Source: Deltaproteobacteria bacterium
GTDB lineage: Bacteria > Desulfobacterota > Desulfarculia > Adiutricales > Adiutricaceae
DNA: 36,957 nt
Direction of reading: 5' to 3'
Assembly (NCBI GenBank): GCA_031264015.1
Contig: JAISET010000023.1
Span: 1 to 36,957, forward strand
Of the stretch, positions 8,475 to 15,969 are shown piece by piece. The position numbers and the translations under genes were made by a program. Position 1 is the first letter of the stretch. Every line of letters begins with the position of its first letter. The notes below the pieces were generated by a model that had not been told where the DNA came from, made no database searches, and saw only the letters and a list, made by a program, of their open reading frames with translations.

Positions 8475-9148
8475 TTACTCCGGCCACAGTTATTTGAAAT
8501 GCTGAAAATCCCTAAATAGTCACTATAAAGTGATGCTACTTCTTATATGTTCTCTTAATTTTCATAAACTTTAAATCTTCTTGTTTAAAAAAACGATAAA
8601 CACATTTCTGTCTCTTTTGGAGTGATCTTAGTAGGGTGGAAATATGTACCAATAAAATAACAGATATTTCGGCTATTGGTACGTTTCTCTCATAGTGATA
8701 TACAAATAGTCTCCTGAAGACCAGGACTGCGTCACTGTCAATTTTGCGTAATGTAAAGTTTTTCATAGGTCACATGATCTATCAGAAACTTTTGCTAGAC
8801 AATACATAAAAGAGCGATTATTTATGCCATTTTAAAAATAAAATATCACATCTCTTTATTAAAATACCTCCACAACGGCGATACGAAATCATAGCAAACA
8901 TTAAATAAGTATTTTATTATTATTTATTAAATATATCAAACAAACTCGTTAGAGCGCTTTACAGAATGTCTTTTCATTTAGGCAATATTAAATTTTTTTT
9001 GTTAAAGGGAAAAAATTTTTTAGAGACGAATTGTCAGATCAAAGGAACACAAAAAAGTACTGACATAACATAGGAAATGATCATGCCGTACAATATCAAG
9101 CCATAATATTGGGAAATTTCAAATTTCAATTAATTATGGCCGGAGTAA
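8475..9148 (-). mobile_element. IS630-family deletion derivative (674 bp)
   Basis: The ends match the 1522-bp copy and TA flanks are present (8473-8474 and 9149-9150). Relative to the full copy, the segment equivalent to 4664-5512 (849 bp, 283 codons) is missing, with the join at TTAGTA/GGGTGG. The termini and the long leader are intact, so it could still be moved by a transposase supplied in trans. Confidence 0.85.
8536..8766 (-). pseudogene. Internally deleted IS630 transposase (76 aa)
   Basis: The N-terminal 45 residues (helix-turn-helix part, ending AEISVILLVHISTL) are fused in frame to the last 30 (LRSLQKRQKC...). All DDE residues are gone. The deletion kept the frame, so a small DNA-binding-only peptide could be made, and it might act as a repressor or competitor of the full transposase. 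That role is speculation. It keeps the ATG start that the full copy has lost. Confidence 0.8.
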
Positions 9149-9150
9149 TA
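9149..9150. repeat. TA target-site duplication, right outer flank
   Basis: TA directly after the right end of the deletion copy, followed by AAGCC, which continues the interrupted acetyltransferase frame. Confidence 0.7.
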
Positions 9151-9473
9151 AAGCCGCCATGGCCGACGGCAGCCTCATGGTCTTTGTCTGCGAGGCGGAC
9201 GAACAGGTCGTCTCCCCGGCCTTCCTGGCGGTCTCCAGAAAGCTCCCCGGCCCGGCCTTCCCCGACAACCTGGTCTGGACCGTCATGAACGTCTTAACCC
9301 TGCCTGAATTTCGACGAAAAGGAATAGCTTCGGAGCTGATGGGAAGACTGTTGGCGGAGGGCGAAGAGGCTGGCGTCGGGGCGAGCGGGCTCTCCTCCTC
9401 CAAGGACGGGGAAAAGCTCCGCGAGAAGACTGGTTTCAGGAACAGCGGGCTCAGACTGATGTTTCCGCGATGA
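9151..9473 (+). pseudogene. GNAT acetyltransferase, C-terminal part
   Basis: The frame continues from the insertion to the TGA at 9471-9473. It holds the GNAT core: beta strands MVFVCEADEQVVSPAFLAVS, then the acetyl-CoA loop NVLTLPEFRRKGIASELM (the family's R-x-x-G-x-G/A region), then EKLREKTGFRNSGLRL. It lacks about 64 N-terminal residues, which lie at 4323-4506 plus the junction codons. From the internal ATG at 9159 a 104-aa partial protein could be made, but it lacks helix 1-2 and is unlikely to be active. Confidence 0.75.
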
Positions 9474-9552
9474 TCATGAAACTATTCACAGCGAGATGAG
9501 ATGAAGTGAGATGAGTTGAGACGGGGAGGAAAGACGGCGCCTCCCCCCTCCT

Positions 9553-9597
9553 GGGCGCCCGGCGCTCCGGCGAGCATCCCCGGCGCCCCTGTTTTTT
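9553..9597 (+). terminator. Rho-independent terminator of the GNAT gene
   Basis: GGGCGCC (9553-9559) pairs with GGCGCCC (9582-9588). An inner GCTC/GAGC stem lies inside, and a run of six T follows at 9592-9597. It sits 80 bp after the acetyltransferase stop and faces the end of the minus-strand lipoate ligase gene. Confidence 0.65.
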
Positions 9598-9701
9598 GGA
9601 CTTATTGACTTTTTAACCATTTTACCTCTCCCCGCCTCCTCGCCCAAGCTTTTCTCGGGCTCTCTTCAGGAATAGTCCGGGGCTCCTCCATCAGGCTCCT
9701 C

Positions 9702-10715
9702 TCAGGCTCCCCTCAGCCAGGCCAGGATCTCCTCCTGGTCCACCTGCCCGCCGAAAACCTTGCCGAGCTCGACCACGCCCCAGGCCCGGGCCCATTTCTC
9801 CTGGTCGTCGGCCGGGAGGCCCAGCAGGGCCGCGGCCAGAACGTCCACGGAGATGGGCTCGGGCAGGTCGGAGGGGGTGAGGAAGTCGCCGGTCAGAGCC
9901 GCCTCCACGACCACGTTTTTGCGGACGGAGAGACGCAGCTCAAGCGAGCCGAAGGGGAAGCGGCTTTTTAAGGTCACGTCCCCCGGAGGCGACTGGCCGA
10001 CGTTCCAGGAGGTCTGGGAGTACTTGGCGCGGCTGAGCTCCGAGGCCTTGGCGGCCAGCTCGGCCGGGAGCTCCGAGGCCTGGTAGCCGTAGGCGTCCCC
10101 GATGCCCGCCCACATGTCCGCCAGGGGGACGTTGATGAGGGGCTTCAAGTTGACGACCCTGGTCCTGACCGAGGCCACCCCCTTGCTGCGGTACTTGGCG
10201 GGGTCGACCAGAAGAACTTTTTCCAAAACCGACAGGTCCACGTCGTAGAGAAGCGTCCCGTGCAGCTGCCAGCCCCCGGGAAGCCTTCGGCCCGCGAGAC
10301 CCGAGAACTTGCCCCGGCCGGGGACGGTCAGGTCGTTGCGGCCCTCCATGACCACCTTCAAGCCGAAGGCCTTGTCGTAATACTCGATCAAAGGGGCCAG
10401 CATCTCGGCCGTCCGGTACTTTTGGCCCCCCGACTGGGGCAGGATGAAACTGAAGTTCAGGTTGCCCAGGTCGTGGTAGACGGCGCCTCCCCCGGTCATG
10501 CGCCGGACCAGGTCCACCCCCCGGGTTTTCAGCTCCGGGAGGTTGACCTCGCTCATGGCGTTCTGGTAGCGCCCGATGATGACGGCCGGGCTGTTCTGCC
10601 AAAGAAGAAAGCAGCCGTCGAGGCCCCCGCCCACGGCCGTGGCCAGGACCTCCTCCAGGGCCAGGTTGTAGGGGGCCCTGGTCGAGCCCGTCTCGTAATA
10701 GAATATGTCGGGCAT
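9702..10715 (-). CDS. lplA: Lipoate-protein ligase A
   Basis: 337 residues, the two-domain length. The enzyme activates lipoate with ATP and attaches it to the lipoyl lysine of carrier proteins, here presumably GcvH. Visible signature: RRMTGGGAVYHDLGNLNFSF (about residues 91-110) and the lysine motif KFSGLAG followed by LHGTLLYDVDL. The usual small or polar residue after SG (as in KFSGNA) is Leu here, a mild change. The C-terminal accessory domain is present. The gene lies 3 bp after the dihydrolipoyl dehydrogenase stop, so the two are surely cotranscribed. Together they supply the lipoyl arm and its reoxidation for glycine cleavage. The encoded motifs are intact. Confidence 0.92.
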   Translation of the reverse strand: MPDIFYYETGSTRAPYNLALEEVLATAVGGGLDGCFLLWQNSPAVIIGRYQNAMSEVNLPELKTRGVDLVRRMTGGGAVYHDLGNLNFSFILPQSGGQKYRTAEMLAPLIEYYDKAFGLKVVMEGRNDLTVPGRGKFSGLAGRRLPGGWQLHGTLLYDVDLSVLEKVLLVDPAKYRSKGVASVRTRVVNLKPLINVPLADMWAGIGDAYGYQASELPAELAAKASELSRAKYSQTSWNVGQSPPGDVTLKSRFPFGSLELRLSVRKNVVVEAALTGDFLTPSDLPEPISVDVLAAALLGLPADDQEKWARAWGVVELGKVFGGQVDQEEILAWLRGA

Positions 10716-10718
10716 GTC

Positions 10719-12137
10719 CTAACCGTGCAGCGGCCGGCCCGCCAGGGCCAGGGCCGCCTCCCAGATCCCCTCCGGGAGGGTCGGGTGGGCGTGGACGACG
10801 GAGGCCAGGTCCTCGGCCCTCATCTTCTTGGAGACGGCCAAAGAGACCTCGCCAAGCAGGCTGGCGGCCTGGGCGCCGATGATGTGCGCCCCCAGGACCG
10901 CGCCGTCGGGTCCGGCCACCAGGCGGAAGACCCCGTCGGTCTCGCCCATGGCCTGGGCCTTGCCCAGCTGCCTGAACAAAAAGTCCTTGGCGACCGCCTC
11001 GGGATGTTTCTCCCTGGCCTGAGCGAGACTGAGCCCGACGCAGCCGATCTCCGGCGAGGTGAAGACGGCCGAGGGGACGGACTGGTAGTCGACGGTCTTT
11101 TTTGTCCCCGAAATCATGTTCTCGACGGCGCTCATGGCCTCGGCCGTGGCCGCGTGGGCCAGCATGATCCGGGCCGGCCCCAGACAGTCGCCGACCGCGT
11201 AGACATTGGGGGCCGCGGTCTGGAAATATTCGTCGGCCTCCACCCAGCCCCTGGCGTCGAGTTTGACGCCCAAAGAGGCCAGGTCCAGACCGCCCAAAGA
11301 GGCCTTGCGGCCGACGGACAAGAGTATCTTTCTGACCCTGATCTCCCTGGCCTCGCCCTCGCCCTTGAAGGGTTTGACCACGGCCGCCAGCTCGCCGCCC
11401 TCGCGTCGGACCTCGGCCACCGTCTGCCCGGTCAGAAACGGCAGCTTGATTTTCTTGAGGCTCCGCATGAAGACTTTGCTGATCTCCTCGTCGACGCCCG
11501 GGAGGGGCAGCAGCCGGTCCAGGGCCTCGACGATAGTCGTTTTCACCCCGAACTGATGGAATATCTGGGCCAGCTCGCAGCCGATGACGCCGCCGCCCAC
11601 CACCAGGAGGCTCTCGGGCAGATCCTCCGTCCAGAGGGCCTGGTCGCTGGTGATGATCGACTCGCCGTCCACCGTCATCCCGGGGAGGGAGACAGGCTCG
11701 CTGCCCGAGGCGACGAGCAGACGGTCGTAGGCGTGATCCGCGGCCTCCCCGGCGCCGCCCCGAGCGGGAGCCACCGTCACCAAGCCCGGCCCCTTGATCG
11801 AGGCGGACCCGGAGACATAGGTGATGCCCAGGGCCTTGAAGTGCTTGGCCAGACCGTCGGCCTGGCCGTCGACGATCTGCTTCTGCCTGGCCCGAAGAGT
11901 CTGGAGGCTGAACCTGACCCCGTCCCCGGAGACCCCGAAGGGCGCCCCCTCGGAGCTCTCCCGCAGCAGGTCCGCGGCCCGCCTCATGATCTTGGAGGGG
12001 ATGCAGCCCCGGTTGAGGCAGGTGCCCCCGGGACGGTCCTTGTCGACCAGCGTCACTTCGGCGCCCAGCTGGCGCGCCCTGACCGCCCCGGAATACCCCC
12101 CGGGTCCCGCCCCGACGACGACTACTTTTAAACTCAT
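10719..12137 (-). CDS. lpdA: Dihydrolipoyl dehydrogenase (glycine cleavage L protein)
   Basis: 472 residues. It reoxidises dihydrolipoyl-GcvH with NAD+ using FAD and a redox disulfide. The FAD-binding GAGPGG is near the N terminus, and the disulfide is in GGTCLNRGCIPSK (Cys40, Cys45). The second dinucleotide site is in VVGGGVIGCELAQIF, the second FAD segment in VYAVGDC, and the catalytic His-Glu pair in HAHPTLPE near the C terminus. The start ATG at 12137 has GGGAG 7 nt upstream. It stands between gcvPB (434 bp upstream) and lplA, so assignment to the glycine system rather than a 2-oxoacid dehydrogenase is by context. Confidence 0.95.
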   Translation of the reverse strand: MSLKVVVVGAGPGGYSGAVRARQLGAEVTLVDKDRPGGTCLNRGCIPSKIMRRAADLLRESSEGAPFGVSGDGVRFSLQTLRARQKQIVDGQADGLAKHFKALGITYVSGSASIKGPGLVTVAPARGGAGEAADHAYDRLLVASGSEPVSLPGMTVDGESIITSDQALWTEDLPESLLVVGGGVIGCELAQIFHQFGVKTTIVEALDRLLPLPGVDEEISKVFMRSLKKIKLPFLTGQTVAEVRREGGELAAVVKPFKGEGEAREIRVRKILLSVGRKASLGGLDLASLGVKLDARGWVEADEYFQTAAPNVYAVGDCLGPARIMLAHAATAEAMSAVENMISGTKKTVDYQSVPSAVFTSPEIGCVGLSLAQAREKHPEAVAKDFLFRQLGKAQAMGETDGVFRLVAGPDGAVLGAHIIGAQAASLLGEVSLAVSKKMRAEDLASVVHAHPTLPEGIWEAALALAGRPLHG

Positions 12138-12571
12138 GGATGATCTCCCAAAAAATGATTTTGTCGCGATGTTATGACGACGAGGACCAAAGACTTAAGT
12201 CCCGGAATTTTCAATCTTAAAATTATTCCGCGCCAGCCGCCCGGCCCCGCCCCCCGGGCTAGAAACTTCGGCCCGAAAAACCGACGGTCCGCCGGCGCCC
12301 GCCCTCGGCGACTTCGGCCCCAAAAACTCAAGAGTCCCAAAAAAACTCAAAAGGACCAAAACAAACAGGCCGGCCCGGCTTACAAAAAACCGGGCCGGCT
12401 CGGCGGTTGCCGTCGTCCGGTCGTCTGTCTGACATTGATCCCGCCCCGGGGCCGGCCCGGAACTTTTCCGGGCCCTCGCCGGGCCCGCCTCAGACCCGTT
12501 AGGAACCCTCCCCGGTCCCGCCGGCCCGGCTTGACGACCGGCAGGCGGGTTGGCGGACGAGATTGTCCGGT
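12138..12571. other. Spacer between gcvPB and lpdA
   Basis: GC-rich, with short repeats such as CCCAAAAACTCAA followed by CCCAAAAAAACTCAA. No convincing gene. It contains the terminator described separately, so lpdA-lplA probably has its own promoter here, which I could not pick out. Confidence 0.5.
12350..12399 (-). terminator. Terminator of the gcv operon
   Basis: A perfect 10-bp stem, GCCGGCCCGG at 12369-12378 with CCGGGCCGGC at 12390-12399, is followed on the minus strand by the T-rich CTGTTTGTTTTGG. It lies about 170 bp past the gcvPB stop. The tail closely resembles that of the terminator after the molybdenum hydroxylase genes. Confidence 0.6.
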
Positions 12572-14047
12572 CTATTTCATGTCCCCGGTCAGGACGGGAC
12601 GGCGGGCGGCGGCCACGTCGTCGAGGCGCCGGCGCACGGTCCTGGTGGGGGCCTCGCGCAGCAGATCCGGGGTGTTCCTGGCCTCGAGGGCCACCTGGCG
12701 CATCCCGGCGATGAAGGCGTCCAGCTCCTCCTTGGACTCGGTCTCCGTCGGCTCGATCATGATGGCCGAGTGGACGACCAGCGGGAAGTAGATGGTCGGG
12801 GGATGGAAGCCCAGGTCGATGAGCCTCTTGGCGATGTCCAGGGTGCTGATCTTGCCGGGCTCCTGCAGGGCGTTGGTGAAGACGCACTCGTGCATGCAGT
12901 GCTGGGGGAAGGGCAGGTCGTAGAGGTCCTTGAGCTTCTCTTTGACATAGTTGGCGTTCAGGACGGCCAGCTCGCTGGCGTCCTTGAGCATGGCGCCCAT
13001 GGTCAGCACGTAGGCGTAGGCCCGGACCAGGACTCTGAACTGCCCGTGGAAAGCGTGCATGCGTCCGATGGAGAGAGGCAGGTCCTCGTTCCACTCGTAG
13101 CCGCCGTCCTCCTTCCTGACCACCCTGGGGCCGGGCAGATAGGGAGTCAGGGTCTTGCCCACGGCCACCGGGCCCGCCCCGGGTCCGCCGCCGCCGTGGG
13201 GGGTGGAGAGGGTCTTGTGGGTGTTGTAGTGGACCACGTCGATGCCGAGTTTGCCGAGGTCGGCCCGGCCCATGACGGCGTTGAGGTTGGCCCCGTCGCC
13301 GTAGACCAGCCCGCCCCGCCGGTGGATCATCTCGTTGATTTTAACCAGCTCGGTCTCGAACAAACCCAGGGTGTTGGGGTTGGTGACCATCAGGCCCGCC
13401 ACCTCGTCGTTCATCAGCTTCTCGACGGTGGCGTACTCGAGGTAGCCCTTGGGCCCCAGGGGCACCTTGATCTCGGAGAACCCGCACATGGCGGCGGAGG
13501 CCGGGTTGGTGCCGTGGGCCGTGTCGGGCATGAGCACCTTGGTCCTCTTCTGCTTGTTGTGCCGGTGGTGGGCAGCGATCAGCAGCATGCCGCAGAGCTC
13601 GCCGTGGGCGCCGGCCCCGGGCTGGAGACTCGCGGCCTCGAGACCGACGATCTCGGCCAGGAAGCGCTCGAGCTCGTGGATGATCTGCAGCTCCCCCTGG
13701 ACGGCCTCGGAGGGCAGCAGGGGATGGGCCTTGGCGAAGCCGGGCAGGCCGGCCAGCTCCTCGTTGATCTTGGGGTTGTACTTCATGGTGCAGCTGCCCA
13801 GCGGGTAGGTGCCGGTGTCCACGCCGAAGTTCCAGGTCGACAACCTGGTGTAGTGGCGGGCCACCTGGTGCTCGGCCAGGTCGGGCCAGTCGGGCCCGGG
13901 GCCCTCGAGCCCGGCCGGCAGCTTGGCGGACGGCACCTTGGAGGCGGGGATGCTGGCGCCCGAGCGGCCCTTGCGGCCCTTCTCCCACAAAAGCTCCTCG
14001 GCCAGGACCAGCCCGCTCTGTCCGGGGACTTTATATTCCGAGCTCAT
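12572..14047 (-). CDS. gcvPB: Glycine dehydrogenase (decarboxylating) subunit 2
   Basis: 491 residues. It is the PLP-binding half of the split P protein, which decarboxylates glycine and transfers the aminomethyl group to lipoyl-GcvH. The PLP lysine is in the conserved NTHKTLSTPHGGGGPG, and the substrate-region motif TYPLGSCTMKYNPK is intact. The start is ATG 14047, which overlaps the gcvPA stop (TGATG) and has AGGAGG 7 nt upstream; a GTG one codon earlier is less well placed. The last 30 or so residues are rich in Arg. The split form is typical of anaerobes, unlike the single-chain GcvP of enterobacteria. Confidence 0.95.
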   Translation of the reverse strand: MSSEYKVPGQSGLVLAEELLWEKGRKGRSGASIPASKVPSAKLPAGLEGPGPDWPDLAEHQVARHYTRLSTWNFGVDTGTYPLGSCTMKYNPKINEELAGLPGFAKAHPLLPSEAVQGELQIIHELERFLAEIVGLEAASLQPGAGAHGELCGMLLIAAHHRHNKQKRTKVLMPDTAHGTNPASAAMCGFSEIKVPLGPKGYLEYATVEKLMNDEVAGLMVTNPNTLGLFETELVKINEMIHRRGGLVYGDGANLNAVMGRADLGKLGIDVVHYNTHKTLSTPHGGGGPGAGPVAVGKTLTPYLPGPRVVRKEDGGYEWNEDLPLSIGRMHAFHGQFRVLVRAYAYVLTMGAMLKDASELAVLNANYVKEKLKDLYDLPFPQHCMHECVFTNALQEPGKISTLDIAKRLIDLGFHPPTIYFPLVVHSAIMIEPTETESKEELDAFIAGMRQVALEARNTPDLLREAPTRTVRRRLDDVAAARRPVLTGDMK

Positions 14048-15366
14048 CACAGCACCTCCTGGAGAAGTTGGTCGATGTCTTCCTTGCTCCTGGTCTCGGT
14101 GACCCCGAAGAGCCAGGCGTCCTTATATCGGGGAAACCACCGCTTGAGAGGCAGCCCGGCCAGGACCTTGCGCTGCTTGAGCTCCTCGCGCCTGTCGACG
14201 AAGCCCGGGGGGGCCGTCAGGGCGAACTCGTTGTAGGTGGGGCCCGAGACCAGGGGCTTGAAGCCCTTGGCCAGGAGGCCGGCCTTGAGGTACTCGCCCA
14301 GGTCGAAGTTCAGTTTGGCGAGCTCGCGGAATCCCGTGCCGCCCACGGCCGCCATGTACATGGCCGCCGTCAGGGCGCAGTGGCCCGCGTTGGAGCAGAT
14401 GTTGGAGACGGCCTTGGAGCGGCGGATGTGCTGCTCCCTGGTGGACAAGGTCAGGACGAACCCGCGGCGCCCCTCGACGTCGGCGGTCTGCCCGACCAGC
14501 CTGCCGGGAATTTGTCTGACCAGCTCCATTTTCGAGCTCATGAGCCCCAGCCCGGGGCCCCCGAAGCCCTGGCCCAGGCCCAGGGACTGGCCCTCGCCCA
14601 CGGCTATGTCGGCGCCCAAAGATCCCGGGGACTTGAGCAGCCCCAAGGCGAAGGGCTCGGCGAAGGCGGAGACCAGGAGGCCCCCGGCCTTATGTATGGC
14701 CTCGGCGGCCAGCGCCGCGTCCTCGATCACGCCCAGGAAGTTGGGGGACTGGAGCAAAAGGGCGGCGGGCTTGTCGACCTTGCTTAATTCGGACAAGTCG
14801 GCGCGGCCGTCGGGACCGGCGGGCAGGACGACGATCTCCACGTCGGGCAGGGGGTCCAGATAGGTTTTCAGGACCTGGCGCCAGTGGGGGTGGACCAGCT
14901 CGCTCACGACCAGGGCGCGCCTTTTGGTGCAGCGCTGGGCCATCAGGGCGGCCTCGGCCAGGGCGGTGGAGCCGTCGTACATGCTGGCGTTGGTGACGGG
15001 GAGCCCGGTCAGGCGGCTCACCAGCGTCTGAAACTCGAAGATGGCCTGCAGGGTGCCCTGGCTCATCTCCGGCTGGTAGGGGGTGTAGGCGGTCAGAAAC
15101 TCCGAGCGCCCGGCCAGGTAGGGGACCAGGGAGGGCACGTGGTGGGGGGCGGAGCCGGCGCCGGCGAAGACGCTCCAGTCCCCGCCCTGGGCCAGGCCCT
15201 CCAGCCTGGTCCGCAGTTCCCATTCCGTCAGCGGTTCGGGGAGGTCCAGGGGCCGGTCCCGCCTGGCCTCCGGGGGGATGCCGGCGAAGAGGTCGTCGAT
15301 GCTTTTGACGCCGACGGCGTCCAGCATTTCCTTGACGTCCTCCGGTGTGTGGGGCAGATATCTCAT
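14047..15366 (-). CDS. gcvPA: Glycine dehydrogenase (decarboxylating) subunit 1
   Basis: 439 residues from the ATG at 15366 (MRYLPHTPEDVKEML), the normal family start, with GGAG 7 nt upstream. The frame stays open to 15537, but the added 57 residues are a low-complexity Gly-Thr-Pro repeat encoded by a tandem repeat in the spacer, so I treat that part as non-coding. The body has the expected alpha-subunit landmarks: YTPYQPEMSQGTLQAIFEFQ, then TGLPVTNASMYDGSTALAEA. It forms the P-protein heterodimer with GcvPB; translation of the two is coupled through TGATG. Confidence 0.93.
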   Translation of the reverse strand: MRYLPHTPEDVKEMLDAVGVKSIDDLFAGIPPEARRDRPLDLPEPLTEWELRTRLEGLAQGGDWSVFAGAGSAPHHVPSLVPYLAGRSEFLTAYTPYQPEMSQGTLQAIFEFQTLVSRLTGLPVTNASMYDGSTALAEAALMAQRCTKRRALVVSELVHPHWRQVLKTYLDPLPDVEIVVLPAGPDGRADLSELSKVDKPAALLLQSPNFLGVIEDAALAAEAIHKAGGLLVSAFAEPFALGLLKSPGSLGADIAVGEGQSLGLGQGFGGPGLGLMSSKMELVRQIPGRLVGQTADVEGRRGFVLTLSTREQHIRRSKAVSNICSNAGHCALTAAMYMAAVGGTGFRELAKLNFDLGEYLKAGLLAKGFKPLVSGPTYNEFALTAPPGFVDRREELKQRKVLAGLPLKRWFPRYKDAWLFGVTETRSKEDIDQLLQEVL

Positions 15367-15553
15367 AAGCACGCTCCAATCATTTGGTGTCCTTGGGGGT
15401 GTTCCCGGCGACGTTCCCGCGGGCGTTCCCGGGGATGACCCCGGAAATGTTCCCGCGGAAAGCCCGGCCCGCGCCGGCTTGGCTTTTCCTGCTTTGGACG
15501 GCGCCCGGCGGCCCGGGGAGGGGGGCGTTTTTTTCATCGCCCCCGGCCCGCCT
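15367..15553. repeat. Spacer with degenerate TTCCCG repeats between gcvH and gcvPA
   Basis: About 15400-15460 holds imperfect copies of GTTCCCGCGG/GTTCCCGGGG-like units of 9-12 bp. They would encode a Gly-Thr-Pro run if gcvPA began at 15537. No separate gene. Confidence 0.5.
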
Positions 15554-15955
15554 CTAGTGGGCGGACTCCTCGAGCAGCTTCTTGTAGGCCGCGACGTCCA
15601 GCATGGCCTCGAGCTCGGAGGCCGCCATCTCTATCTCGATGATCCAGCCCTCCCCGTAGGGGTCGGAGTTGACCAGGTCGGGGTTGTCGGCGATGGCCTC
15701 GTTGACGGCCTTGACCGTCCCGTTGACGGGGCTGATCAGGGGGCTCACGCTCTTGGTGGACTCCAGGGTGCCGAACTCCTCGCCGCGGACCAGCTTGGCG
15801 CCGACCTCGGGCAGCTCGACGAAGGTCAGGGCACCCAGGGCGTCCTGGGCGAAATCGGAGATGCCCAGCCTGAACGGGGCGCTCTGGCTGACCCATTCGT
15901 GCTCCTCGTGGTACTTGACGTTCGAGGGCAGGTTCAGTTCGCTTAACTCTTTCAT
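15554..15955 (-). CDS. gcvH: Glycine cleavage system H protein
   Basis: 133 residues. It is the lipoyl carrier that shuttles the aminomethyl arm between P, T and L proteins. The lipoylation site is Lys68 in LESTKSVSPLISPVNG. The family features HEEHEWV at the N terminus, DLVNSDPYGEGWI and the C-terminal helix are present. The start ATG 15955 has AAGGAG 6 nt upstream. It is 14 bp after the gcvT stop, in one operon. LplA, encoded just downstream, is the likely source of its lipoyl group. Confidence 0.96.
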   Translation of the reverse strand: MKELSELNLPSNVKYHEEHEWVSQSAPFRLGISDFAQDALGALTFVELPEVGAKLVRGEEFGTLESTKSVSPLISPVNGTVKAVNEAIADNPDLVNSDPYGEGWIIEIEMAASELEAMLDVAAYKKLLEESAH

Positions 15956-15969
15956 TTTCTACTCCTTGA

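Larger units (their letters stand above)
4507..9148. mobile_element. IS630-bounded composite insertion (about 4.64 kb) in a GNAT gene
   Basis: Two related IS630-type elements in the same orientation (4507-6028 and 8475-9148) enclose a relaxase remnant, abiEi/abiEii, a mini-ORF and a lipoprotein gene fragment. The outer flanks are TA, and deleting 4507-9150 fuses the two halves of an acetyltransferase gene in frame. The whole block therefore behaves as a single insertion, or as two insertions that trapped foreign cargo. The cargo differs in codon use from the surrounding GC-rich genes and resembles Clostridia conjugative-element DNA. Whether the unit still moves is unknown. The left copy has the only full-length transposase, and its expected ATG is altered. 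Confidence 0.7.

Noticed and set aside
10260-12131. 623-codon plus-strand frame
   Set aside because: It is antisense to lpdA and lplA, low-complexity Gly/Asp/His/Pro as expected from GC-rich codons read backward.
12563-14236. 557-codon plus-strand frame
   Set aside because: Antisense to gcvPB; the minus-strand protein has all family motifs.
15367-15537. 57-residue N-terminal extension of GcvPA
   Set aside because: It is a Gly-Thr-Pro run encoded by a spacer repeat, whereas ATG 15366 has a good RBS and the family start sequence.
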